In this document: piece after piece, positions 24,817 to 32,493 of the stretch
Numbering within the stretch: position 1 is the first letter of the stretch
Layout: every line of letters begins with the position of its first letter
Origin: JAGWRI01 sp036393095
GTDB taxonomy: Bacteria; Gemmatimonadota; Gemmatimonadetes; Gemmatimonadales; Gemmatimonadaceae
DNA: 64,000 nt
Assembly (NCBI GenBank): GCA_036393095.1
Contig: DASVWS010000012.1
Span: forward strand, 30,831-94,830
Direction of reading: 5' to 3'
Notes under the pieces: generated by a model
The model's input: the letters and a program-made list of their open reading frames with translations, nothing else
Databases searched by the model: none
What the model was told of the DNA's origin: nothing
Program-made: the position numbers and the translations under genes

Positions 24817-24880
24817 TGCGTGGCCGGCTCGGCCCGCAGCCCGGCTGACCGGATCGATGCACGACGTCGACCGCCGGGGG

Positions 24881-24915
24881 AAAAAATCGCCGCTCCGGGA
24901 TGTCCCGGAGCGGCG
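24881..24915 (-). terminator. Rho-independent terminator of hsp20
   Basis: A perfect 13-base-pair stem (24888-24900 with 24903-24915, two-base loop as drawn) followed on the minus strand by A and six T (24886-24881). It starts 26 bases after the hsp20 stop and insulates the tetR promoter downstream. Confidence 0.95.
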
Positions 24916-24940
24916 AACCACTACGTGCGACCAGCGGGGC

Positions 24941-25399
24941 TCAGCCGTTCTGAATCGGCGTCGCAACCTTCACTTCGATCTTGCGCGGCTGCGCGACCCG
25001 GGCCTTGGGAATCGTGATCTCCAGCAGCCCGTTCGACGACTGCGCCGTGATGTGGTCGCCGTCCACGAACTCCGGCATCCGGATCGAGCGCTCGAACATG
25101 CCCGACACGCGCTCGTTGGCGTAGACGCGGACCTCGTTGTCGCCCGCGGCGAGCGTCGGCGCCTTGGTGCCGCGCACGGTCAGCACGTTCTGTTCGAAGC
25201 TGATGTCCACGTCCTTCGGATCGACGCCCGGCAGCTCGAGGGTCACGAGGTACGCGTCCTTGCGCTCGGTGACATCGAGGGCCGGTACCCACACGTGGCC
25301 GTCGAACGCCCGGCCCTGTGCGGTGAAGGCATCGTCGAGCGCGCGATTGAGCGACAGCATCCGGTCGAGCGTGGACGAGAGAGAACGAGTGGCAATCAT
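24941..25399 (-). CDS. Hsp20/alpha-crystallin small heat-shock protein
   Basis: A 152-residue small heat-shock protein with the alpha-crystallin domain from about residue 40 to 135: VPALDVTERKDAYLVTLELPGVDPKDVDISFEQNVLTVRG, the F-ERS-RMPE strand, and SSNGLLEITIPKA ending in the GLLxIxxPK signature; a short C-terminal tail follows. These ATP-independent chaperones hold unfolded proteins. GGAGG stands six bases before the ATG at 25399. It is alone between a strong terminator and a 245-base gap shared with msrP. No CIRCE element is visible. Confidence 0.95.
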   Translation of the reverse strand: MIATRSLSSTLDRMLSLNRALDDAFTAQGRAFDGHVWVPALDVTERKDAYLVTLELPGVDPKDVDISFEQNVLTVRGTKAPTLAAGDNEVRVYANERVSGMFERSIRMPEFVDGDHITAQSSNGLLEITIPKARVAQPRKIEVKVATPIQNG

Positions 25400-25498
25400 G
25401 GCAATCCTCCTGAACGGTGCGTTGGTCAGGGCGTCTGGGCGACGCCACCCGGCGGCCCGCGCCTCGCCCGCATACCGAGGCACGCGGCATGCCAGCGT

Positions 25499-25525
25499 CC
25501 CGCGGCCAAACTGGCAAACCGCGGG
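25499..25525. repeat. Nested inverted repeat in the hsp20-msrP divergent gap
   Basis: CCCGCGG and CCGCGGG frame 13 bases that overlap a smaller GCCA-AAC-TGGC palindrome (25505-25515). It lies about 100 bases upstream of the hsp20 start and 120 upstream of msrP, in the only non-coding stretch between them (25400-25644). It could be an operator; I see no named binding site. Confidence 0.3.
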
Positions 25526-25644
25526 CGCCTTCCGTCGTCCCGGTTGACAGCGTGGAGCGTCGCGGCCTGCCAAAACGGGGAACCGCCGGCTCCGGAATCC
25601 GGTATGTTTGCTGGACGCGACGCCATCACCCGCGAGGAGCGACG

Positions 25645-26571
25645 ATGCTGATCAAGAAGCCGGACGACATCCCCTCTTCCGAGATCACCCCGGAGGGCGA
25701 CTATGTCGACCGGCGCTCGTTCCTGAAGCTGGCGGGCGGCGTCGGCGCCGTGGCCGCGGGGACTGCGCTGGCGCCGCGGCTGCTGCGCGGCGCGCTCCTT
25801 TCCGCCGGATCCCAGGAGGACAAGCTCAACACCTGGGACCAGATCACCTCGTACAACAACTATTACGAGTTCGGCACCGAGAAGTCCGATCCCAAGGCCA
25901 ACGCGCAGCAGTTCCGTACGCAGCCCTGGTCGATCGAAGTCACCGGCCTGTGCAGGAAGCCGGGGCACTACGCCTATGAGGATCTCTTCAAGCCCGCCAA
26001 CCGCGTGGACCGCGTGTACCGGCTGCGCTGCGTCGAAGCGTGGTCGATGGTGATTCCGTGGAACGGCTACGTGCTCGCCGACATCCTCAAGCGCTTCGAG
26101 CCGGATCCCGGCGCCCGGTACGTGAAGTTCACGACGCTGTACGATCCGGAGCAGATGCCGGGACAGCGGCGGCCGGTGCTGCAGTGGCCGTACGTGGAGG
26201 GGCTGCGCATGGACGAGGCCATGCACCCGCTCACGCTGCTCGTCACCGGGCTGTACGGAAAGCCGCTCCCCAATCAGGACGGTGCGCCGGTGCGCCTGGT
26301 GGTGCCGTGGAAGTACGGCTTCAAGGGCATCAAGGCGATCGTGAAGATCGAATTCGTCGACCAGCAGCCGATGACTGCCTGGATGCTGGCGGCTCCCGAC
26401 GAGTACGGCTTCTACGCGAACGTGAATCCTCACGTCGATCATCCGCGGTGGACGCAGTCGGTCGAGCGGCGCATCGGCGAATTCCGCCGCCGCCCGACGC
26501 TCATGTTCAACGGGTACGCCGACCAGGTGGCGTCGATGTACGCCGGCATGGACTTGAGGAAGTACTTCTGA
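25645..26571 (+). CDS. msrP: Protein-methionine-sulfoxide reductase catalytic subunit MsrP
   Basis: A 308-residue periplasmic molybdoenzyme of the sulfite-oxidase family. The twin-arginine signal DRRSFLKLAGG (residues 22-32) sends the folded protein out through Tat. Cys129 in YRLRCVEAWSMVIPW is the molybdenum ligand; YFVDQQPMTAW-type and WKYGFKGIKAIVKIEF blocks match MsrP (YedY). It reduces methionine sulfoxide in periplasmic proteins with electrons from MsrQ, whose gene overlaps its stop. GAGGAG precedes the ATG. A MOSC protein, often linked to molybdenum cofactor enzymes, is encoded two genes downstream. Confidence 0.95.
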   Translation: MLIKKPDDIPSSEITPEGDYVDRRSFLKLAGGVGAVAAGTALAPRLLRGALLSAGSQEDKLNTWDQITSYNNYYEFGTEKSDPKANAQQFRTQPWSIEVTGLCRKPGHYAYEDLFKPANRVDRVYRLRCVEAWSMVIPWNGYVLADILKRFEPDPGARYVKFTTLYDPEQMPGQRRPVLQWPYVEGLRMDEAMHPLTLLVTGLYGKPLPNQDGAPVRLVVPWKYGFKGIKAIVKIEFVDQQPMTAWMLAAPDEYGFYANVNPHVDHPRWTQSVERRIGEFRRRPTLMFNGYADQVASMYAGMDLRKYF

Positions 26572-27236
26572 CGCTTTCGCAGACGCTGGCCCGCCGGCGC
26601 TGGCTCAAGCCGGCGGTGTTCGCGGCGTGCCTGCTGCCGGCCATCGACCTCGCCTGGCGCGCGCTGCACCCCGACGGCCTCGGCGTCAATCCGATCGAGG
26701 AAGCCGAGATCTTCACGGGGCTCTGGACGCTGCGCTTTCTCGCCATCACGCTGGCGGTGACGCCGGCGCGCGAGCTGCTGCGGCTCGGCGTGCTGGCCAG
26801 GTACCGCCGGATGTTCGGCCTGTTCACGTTCTTCTATGCGTTCGTGCACCTCTCGATGTGGGTGGGCGTGGACTGGTTCTTCGCGTGGGGCCTGATGGGC
26901 GGCGAGATCGTGAAGCACCGCTACATCCTGGTCGGCATGGCGAGCTTCCTCCTCCTCATCCCGCTCGCCCTCACCTCCACGAACGGCTGGGTGCGGCGGC
27001 TCGGCGGCCGGCAGTGGCGGCGGCTCCATCAGCTCATCTATCTGATCGCGATCGGCGGAACGGTCCACTACCTTTGGGCGGTGAAGAAGGACACGCTGTT
27101 TCCGCTCGTCTATCTCGCGGTGTTCGTCGTGTTGCTTGCGTACCGCGTCGTGGCGCGATGGGGACTGCGAAGCCGCCAACCCGCCAGGGCCCGCTCCGGT
27201 GTCACGAACGCCGCCACCCTCCAGCGCAGCGAATAG
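26568..27236 (+). CDS. msrQ: MsrQ heme-binding membrane subunit, probable CTG start
   Basis: A 222-residue membrane protein of the ferric-reductase-like MsrQ family with six hydrophobic helices; helix His residues in FYAFVHLSMW, VKHRYILVG, LHQLIYL and GTVHYLW are the expected heme ligands. It passes electrons from quinol or flavin to MsrP. No ATG, GTG or TTG lies in frame before the first membrane helix. A CTG at 26568 overlaps the msrP stop (CTGA) and has GAGGAAG five bases upstream; the next option, a GTG about 14 codons in, would cut into helix 1. I therefore set the start at the CTG. Confidence 0.9.
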   Translation: MTLSQTLARRRWLKPAVFAACLLPAIDLAWRALHPDGLGVNPIEEAEIFTGLWTLRFLAITLAVTPARELLRLGVLARYRRMFGLFTFFYAFVHLSMWVGVDWFFAWGLMGGEIVKHRYILVGMASFLLLIPLALTSTNGWVRRLGGRQWRRLHQLIYLIAIGGTVHYLWAVKKDTLFPLVYLAVFVVLLAYRVVARWGLRSRQPARARSGVTNAATLQRSE

Positions 27237-28413
27237 CCCGTTCGATTGCTTTGCGATCGCGGCTCCGGGTCTGGAGCCGCTCGTGGCAGCCGAGCTGTCG
27301 GCGCTGGGCGAAACGCCGGACCTCGAGGCGGGCGGCGGCGGCGTCGCCTGGCGGGGAGACGCCGAGTCGCTGTGCCGCGCGAACCTGTGGCTGCGCACGG
27401 CCAGCCGCGTCGTCGTGCGCACGGCGCACTTTCGGGCCCGCGCATTCTACGAATTGGAGCGGCATGCCCGGCGGATCCCGTGGGAGCGGTTCGTCGCGCC
27501 CGGAGGCGCGGTGCGATTTCGCGTCACCTGCCGCAAGTCGCGCCTCTACCACTCCGACGCCGTCGCCGAACGCCTGGCGGCCGCGATCGAGCACCGGCTG
27601 GGCGCGGCCAGCGCATTCTCCGCGCCCGGCGGCACGGACGACGACGAGGGCGCCGAGACGTCGCGCGAGCAACTCTTCGTCGTGCGGATCGCGCACGACG
27701 TCTGCACGGTGAGCGCGGACGCGTCGGGCGCCCTGCTCCACCTGCGCGGCTACCGGCGGGCGGTGGCGAAGGCGCCGCTGCGCGAGACGCTCGCCGCGGC
27801 CCTCCTGATGGCTGCCGAATGGCGCGGCGCCACGCCGCTGCTCGATCCGCTGTGCGGCTCGGGCACGATTCCGATCGAGGGCGCGATGATCGCGCGGCGC
27901 ATCGCGCCGGGGCTCCGGCGCCAGTTCGCGTGCGTCGCATGGCCCGGGTTCCCGCGCGACGCCTTCGCGCGCCTCGTGGCGGACGCCGAGGCGCGCATCC
28001 TTCCCGGCTGCCCGGTGCCGATCCACGGTTCGGACCGCGATGCCGGCGCCATCGACGCGGCGCGCGCCAACGCCGAGCGGGCCGGCGTGGCGGGCGACGT
28101 CGAGTTCTCGGTGAACGCCGTCTCGGCCGTCGCCCCGCCGCCCGGCCCGGGGCTGGTGGCGGCCAATCCGCCGTACGGCGTGCGCGTCGGCGACCGGCAC
28201 GAAGTCCGCAACCTGTACGCCCAGCTCGGACACGTACTGCGCAGGCACTGCGGCGGATGGCGCCTGGCGCTGCTCAGTCCCGATGCGCGGCTGACCGCTC
28301 AGCTCGGCTTCGCCATGCAGCCCGTGCTGAGCACGAGCAACGGCGGCATTCCCGTTCGGGTGGAAGTGGGAGAAATTCCCGCCGGTACCGAACCGTCGAG
28401 GATCTACTTCTGA
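27199..28413 (+). CDS. THUMP-domain class I RNA methyltransferase (RlmL-N/YpsC-like)
   Basis: A 404-residue enzyme. The N-terminal part (about 15-180) has the ferredoxin-like plus THUMP layout (CFAIAAPGLEPLVAAELSALG, VRFRVTCRKSRLYHSDAVAERL), and the C-terminal part is a Rossmann methyltransferase with DPLCGSGTIPIEGAMIARR and the catalytic ANPPYGVR motif typical of N2-guanine or N6-adenine RNA methylation. Likely substrate: 23S rRNA, as for RlmL/YcbY and YpsC. The GTG at 27199 lies within the last 38 bases of msrQ; the frame is open to an upstream TTG at 27136. Confidence 0.88.
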   Translation: MSRTPPPSSAANSPFDCFAIAAPGLEPLVAAELSALGETPDLEAGGGGVAWRGDAESLCRANLWLRTASRVVVRTAHFRARAFYELERHARRIPWERFVAPGGAVRFRVTCRKSRLYHSDAVAERLAAAIEHRLGAASAFSAPGGTDDDEGAETSREQLFVVRIAHDVCTVSADASGALLHLRGYRRAVAKAPLRETLAAALLMAAEWRGATPLLDPLCGSGTIPIEGAMIARRIAPGLRRQFACVAWPGFPRDAFARLVADAEARILPGCPVPIHGSDRDAGAIDAARANAERAGVAGDVEFSVNAVSAVAPPPGPGLVAANPPYGVRVGDRHEVRNLYAQLGHVLRRHCGGWRLALLSPDARLTAQLGFAMQPVLSTSNGGIPVRVEVGEIPAGTEPSRIYF

Positions 28414-28424
28414 CGACGCGCGGG

Positions 28425-28880
28425 GTGGTGGTATCCGTGAACGTTTCGGCGGGCGGCGTGCCCAAGCGGCCCGTGGCCCGCGCGCGGGCGACGACGGACG
28501 GGCTGGAGGGCGACCGCCAGCGCGATCTCGAACACCACGGCGGAGCGCAGCGCGCGTTGTGCGTGTATTCGGCCGATCTCATCGATGCGCTGCGCGCGGA
28601 GGGCCACGCCATCACCACCGGGGCGGCCGGGGAGAACCTGACCGTCCGCGGCGTGGCGTGGAACGCGATGACGGTGGGCGCGCGGTTCCGCGCCGGCGAG
28701 GTGGAAGCCGAGGTGACCGGTTACGCCAGCCCCTGCCACAATCTCCAACCGTATTTCACGGACGGGCGTTTCGGGCGGATCTCCCAGAAGACGCACCCGG
28801 GATGGAGCCGCGTGTACGCGCGCGTGCTCCACGAGGGGGAGATCGCGGCCGGCGCGCCGTTCGAACTGCTCACGCGATAG
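28425..28880 (+). CDS. MOSC-domain protein
   Basis: A 151-residue single MOSC domain: VPKRPV, GLEGDRQRDLEHHGGAQRALCVYS, GENLTVRGVAWNAMTVGARFRAGEVEAEVTGYASPCHNL with the conserved Cys104. MOSC proteins (YiiM type) carry sulfur or bind molybdenum cofactor in reductive detoxification. Several GTG codons (28425, 28428) could be the start; none has a good ribosome site, and a CTG at 28410 overlaps the previous stop with GAGG eight bases upstream. Its placement two genes after msrP fits a molybdenum-related role. Confidence 0.85.
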   Translation: MVVSVNVSAGGVPKRPVARARATTDGLEGDRQRDLEHHGGAQRALCVYSADLIDALRAEGHAITTGAAGENLTVRGVAWNAMTVGARFRAGEVEAEVTGYASPCHNLQPYFTDGRFGRISQKTHPGWSRVYARVLHEGEIAAGAPFELLTR

Positions 28881-28927
28881 CGCCGCGTATCGTGGTGCCG
28901 CGCGATGCGGTAACTTAGCCGACGCCA

Positions 28928-30787
28928 ATGCGGAATTCGCTCCGGGACCTCCGAAACGCAGCGCGCGGTCTGGCGAAACTGCGGCCGTTCATTCCGCTCA
29001 CGCCGGCATCGGCGGTGGTCGTCGTGCTCACGACCGCCGTGACGATGGTGATGGAGGTCGCGGCGGTCGGTTTCATGGCGCAGCTGCTGAACCTCGTGCT
29101 CGGGACGGCCACGGGCACCACGCGCCTGCTCACGTTCGCGATGCGCGTCGTGCCCGGCGCGTCGACGGTCACGCTGGCCGGCGCGTTCGGGGCTGCGGTG
29201 ATCCTGGCCATCGGGCTCAAGAACGGTTCGCTCTACATCAACACGAGCGTGCTCGCGCGCATTCAGCGCACGGCGATGGAGCGGATCCGGGCGGTGCTGT
29301 TTGCGCGCCTGCAGGCGGCGCCGCTCGACGTGTTCGACCACCATTCGTCGGCGGAGTTGTCCAGCCTCTTCGTCGAGGAATCCCGGCGCGCCCTCGAGTG
29401 CCTGCCGGTGGGCGTCGGTCTCATCCAGACGGTGGGCACGGGGCTGCTGTACATCGCGGCGCTGATCTGGATCTCGCCGCTGCTGGGCATCGGCACGGTA
29501 GTGGCGGGCGTGGTGGGCGCGGTGCTGATCGCCCGGCTGTACCGGCACTTCGGACGGCTGGGCCGCGAGATGACGGCCGGCAACATGGAGGTGGCGCGCC
29601 GCACCGCCGAGGCGTTCAACGGCGTTCGCGTCATCCGGGCCGCGAACGCGCAGCAGCTGGAGGCGGAGCGCTTCGAGCGCACGAACACCGGTCAGGCCAC
29701 CGTGAACGAGCGCTACCAGCGCGCGGCGGCGGTGCTGCAGCCCATCGTCGAAACCGGCTCGCTGGTGGCGGCGATCTCGCTGCTGCTCGGCGCCTACGCG
29801 TTCCTCGTGGCCCCGGGCGCGATGACGTCGGCCAAGCTCACGGCCTTCGGGCTCGTGCTGCTGCGGCTCGTGCCGCTGGTGAACCGCTTCTTCGGCGTCC
29901 AGGCGCACCTGCTGTTCCTGTCCAGCAGCATCCGCGAGATCACGCGGTGGCTCGACACGCCGCAATTCCCGGCGCGCCCGTTCGGCACGGCCATATTCGA
30001 AGACGTGCGCGACCGGATCGCGGTGCGCGGATTGAGCTACCGGTACCGTCCCGACCGCGCGGCGCTGGACGACGTGTCGTTCGACATCCCCGCCGGAAGC
30101 ACGGTGGCGCTGGTCGGGCGGTCGGGGAGCGGCAAATCGACGATGGCGACGCTGCTCCTCCGGCTGCGGGAGCCGACCGCGGGGCACGTGCTCGTGGACG
30201 GTGTGGATTACTGGAACTTCTCGCCGGAGAGCTGGCACGCGCACGTGGCGCTGGTGGAACAGGACCCGTTCCTGTTCAACGACACGCTCGGCGCCAACGT
30301 CGCGTTCGGGTGCGCGTGGGCCACGGCGGAGGACATCGAATTCGCGCTCCACTCCGCGTATCTCGACGACCTGCTGGCGTCGCTCCCCGACCGGCTGGAG
30401 ACGCCGATCGGCGAACGCGGCATCATGCTCTCGGGCGGACAGCGGCAGCGGTTGTCGATTGCGCGGGCGATCGTACGCAATCCGCGCCTGCTCATCCTGG
30501 ACGAGGCCACGTCGCACCTCGACACCGTCTCGGAGGAGTTCGTGCAGGCGGCGCTGGAGTCCGCCACGCGGGGCCGCACGACGCTGGTCATCGCGCACCG
30601 GTTGACGACGGTGCGGAAGGCGGACCGCATCGTGGTGGTCGAGGGCGGACACGTGGCGGAAACGGGAACGTGGGACGAGCTGGCGGCGGCGAACGGCGCG
30701 TTCGCCGAGCTCCTGCGCAGCGGCTTCGGTGCCGATACGGACGGCGCGGACGGGGAGGCGCCCCGTCGGATTCGCGGGCGCGCTTGA
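28928..30787 (+). CDS. ABC exporter half-transporter (fused membrane and ATPase domains)
   Basis: A 619-residue type IV ABC exporter half: six membrane helices in residues 1-330 (first ones around 27-60 and 85-105), then a nucleotide-binding domain with Walker A VGRSGSGKST, Q-loop VEQDPFLFNDTL, signature LSGGQRQRLSI, Walker B LLILDEATSHLD and H-loop IAHRLTT. It most likely works as a homodimer exporting lipids, peptides or drugs, as MsbA-like or glycan flippases do. No peptidase domain. No partner gene nearby to tell the substrate. Confidence 0.9.
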   Translation: MRNSLRDLRNAARGLAKLRPFIPLTPASAVVVVLTTAVTMVMEVAAVGFMAQLLNLVLGTATGTTRLLTFAMRVVPGASTVTLAGAFGAAVILAIGLKNGSLYINTSVLARIQRTAMERIRAVLFARLQAAPLDVFDHHSSAELSSLFVEESRRALECLPVGVGLIQTVGTGLLYIAALIWISPLLGIGTVVAGVVGAVLIARLYRHFGRLGREMTAGNMEVARRTAEAFNGVRVIRAANAQQLEAERFERTNTGQATVNERYQRAAAVLQPIVETGSLVAAISLLLGAYAFLVAPGAMTSAKLTAFGLVLLRLVPLVNRFFGVQAHLLFLSSSIREITRWLDTPQFPARPFGTAIFEDVRDRIAVRGLSYRYRPDRAALDDVSFDIPAGSTVALVGRSGSGKSTMATLLLRLREPTAGHVLVDGVDYWNFSPESWHAHVALVEQDPFLFNDTLGANVAFGCAWATAEDIEFALHSAYLDDLLASLPDRLETPIGERGIMLSGGQRQRLSIARAIVRNPRLLILDEATSHLDTVSEEFVQAALESATRGRTTLVIAHRLTTVRKADRIVVVEGGHVAETGTWDELAAANGAFAELLRSGFGADTDGADGEAPRRIRGRA

Positions 30788-30819
30788 CTGGACGATCCGG
30801 CCCTGGGCAGTCTTCTGCC

Positions 30820-32451
30820 GTGAGCAGTGCTGGAGGTCCCCTGAATCCGCCGGCCGCCGCCGACCCGGGCCTGCATCCGGTGAACGACACCGTGGACGGC
30901 CGCGCCGTGATGGACGCCCTGGGCGACGGGGTGGCCGTGCTCGACGCCGATTGGCGCGTGCGCTACATGAACGCGTCGTGGGAGCGGATCCTGGGCGTGC
31001 CGCGCGAAGAGGCACTGGGACGCGACTTCTGGACGGCGTACCCGGGATTCCTCGTCGAGCCGGGCGCCACGATGATCCGGAGTTCGGCGGCCGACGGCGT
31101 GCCGCGCCGCTTCGATCTCGAGCACAACGTGAGCGGCGAGCTGCGCGCGTACGGCGTGCGCGTGGCGCGCGACCGCTCGGGCACGCTGGTCGTCGCGGTG
31201 TCGCGCGCGTTCGCGATGCTGCGCAGCGCGCGGGACAAGGCGCTCGAGGAGCGCATCGAGGAGAACGAGTCGCTGCGGGCGCTGGCGCGGCAGATGTCCG
31301 AAGTGGCAGACTCGACCGAGCTGCTGGCGCTGCTGTGCGACGCGGCGGCGAGCCTCTGCCGGGGCCACGGGGCGGCCGTGCTCCGCACCTCCGACACCGA
31401 AGCCGAGATCGTGGCCGCGGTGGGCATCGCGCAGCAGGTGGACGGACTCAAGTTCTCGCTCGCGGGATCGCTGGCGCAGGAAGTCATCGCGCGGCGCGAG
31501 GTCGGCGCGGTGGAGGATTTCGGCCACTCGAACCGGCCGCGTGCGAGCCTGCTGGGCGAGGCGCAGATCGGTCCCATGCTCATGGCGCCGCTCATCGCGC
31601 ACGACCGGGTGCTCGGCACGCTGGCGGTGATGCGCGATACCAGCTCCATTCCGTTCACGCCGCGGGAGGCGCAGCGGCTGAGCGTCATCGCCGACCACGC
31701 CGCGCTCGCGCTCTGGAAGGAGCAGCTGTACGAGCAGGCGCAGGCCGGGGACGCCGCCAAGGGACGGTTCCTGGCCACGATCTCGCACGAGCTGCGCACG
31801 CCGCTCACGGCCCTCACCGGCTATCTGGAACTCCTGAGCGACCAGGTCATCGGGCCGCTCTCCGACGCGCAGCTCGACGTGCTCGCGCGCATGCGGGCGG
31901 TGACCGAGCATCTGGCGTCGATGATCGAGGAAGTGCTCGCCTACACGAGCCTCGAGGCCGGGCGCGAGATCGTGCGTCCCACGGACTTCCTGGCGGGCGA
32001 CCTGGTCGTAGCCGCAGCGGCGGTGATCGAGCCCGCGGCGCGGCGCAAGCAGGTCGCCGTGATCTGCGAGTCGTCGGTCGAACCCATCCGCATGACGAGC
32101 GACATCGACAAGGCACGGCAGGTGCTGGTGAACCTGGCCGGGAACGCGGTGAAGTTCACGGATCGCGGCGAGGTGCGGCTGTCGGTCGCGCGCGATCTGG
32201 ACGAGGTGCGGTTCACCGTGCGCGACACGGGCATCGGCATCACCCCCGACGACCTGCAGCGGCTCTTCCAGCCATTCGCGCAGGTGGAAACCGGGCTCAC
32301 GCGCCGGTACGGCGGCACGGGCCTCGGCCTCTACATCTGCCGCCGGCTGGCCGGCATGCTCGGCGGCCGCATCGAGGTCGATTCGACGCCGGGCGTCGGC
32401 TCGACGTTCACCCTCGTGCTGCCCCGGGAAGCGCCGGCGTGGACGGTGTGA
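30820..32451 (+). CDS. PAS-GAF sensor histidine kinase
   Basis: A 543-residue soluble kinase: PAS domain (about 28-130), short coiled coil, GAF domain (about 165-305), HisKA with phospho-accepting His323 in FLATISHELRTPLTALTGYLELL, and HATPase with NLAGNAVKF, DTGIGI and GGTGLGLYI. No membrane helix, so it senses a cytoplasmic cue. The start is uncertain: GTG at 30820 is used here; a TTG at 30784 overlaps the previous stop. No response regulator is adjacent, so its partner lies elsewhere. Confidence 0.88.
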   Translation: MSSAGGPLNPPAAADPGLHPVNDTVDGRAVMDALGDGVAVLDADWRVRYMNASWERILGVPREEALGRDFWTAYPGFLVEPGATMIRSSAADGVPRRFDLEHNVSGELRAYGVRVARDRSGTLVVAVSRAFAMLRSARDKALEERIEENESLRALARQMSEVADSTELLALLCDAAASLCRGHGAAVLRTSDTEAEIVAAVGIAQQVDGLKFSLAGSLAQEVIARREVGAVEDFGHSNRPRASLLGEAQIGPMLMAPLIAHDRVLGTLAVMRDTSSIPFTPREAQRLSVIADHAALALWKEQLYEQAQAGDAAKGRFLATISHELRTPLTALTGYLELLSDQVIGPLSDAQLDVLARMRAVTEHLASMIEEVLAYTSLEAGREIVRPTDFLAGDLVVAAAAVIEPAARRKQVAVICESSVEPIRMTSDIDKARQVLVNLAGNAVKFTDRGEVRLSVARDLDEVRFTVRDTGIGITPDDLQRLFQPFAQVETGLTRRYGGTGLGLYICRRLAGMLGGRIEVDSTPGVGSTFTLVLPREAPAWTV

Positions 32452-32493
32452 TCGTCTCACGGCCGGGCGTCGGCGCTGATTAGATTCAGGCCC

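Noticed and set aside
25400..25644. Possible CIRCE or heat-shock element for hsp20
   Set aside because: No TTAGCACTC-N9-GAGTGCTAA or recognisable heat-shock promoter is present; only unrelated inverted repeats and an isolated TTGACA at 25544-25549 without a -10.
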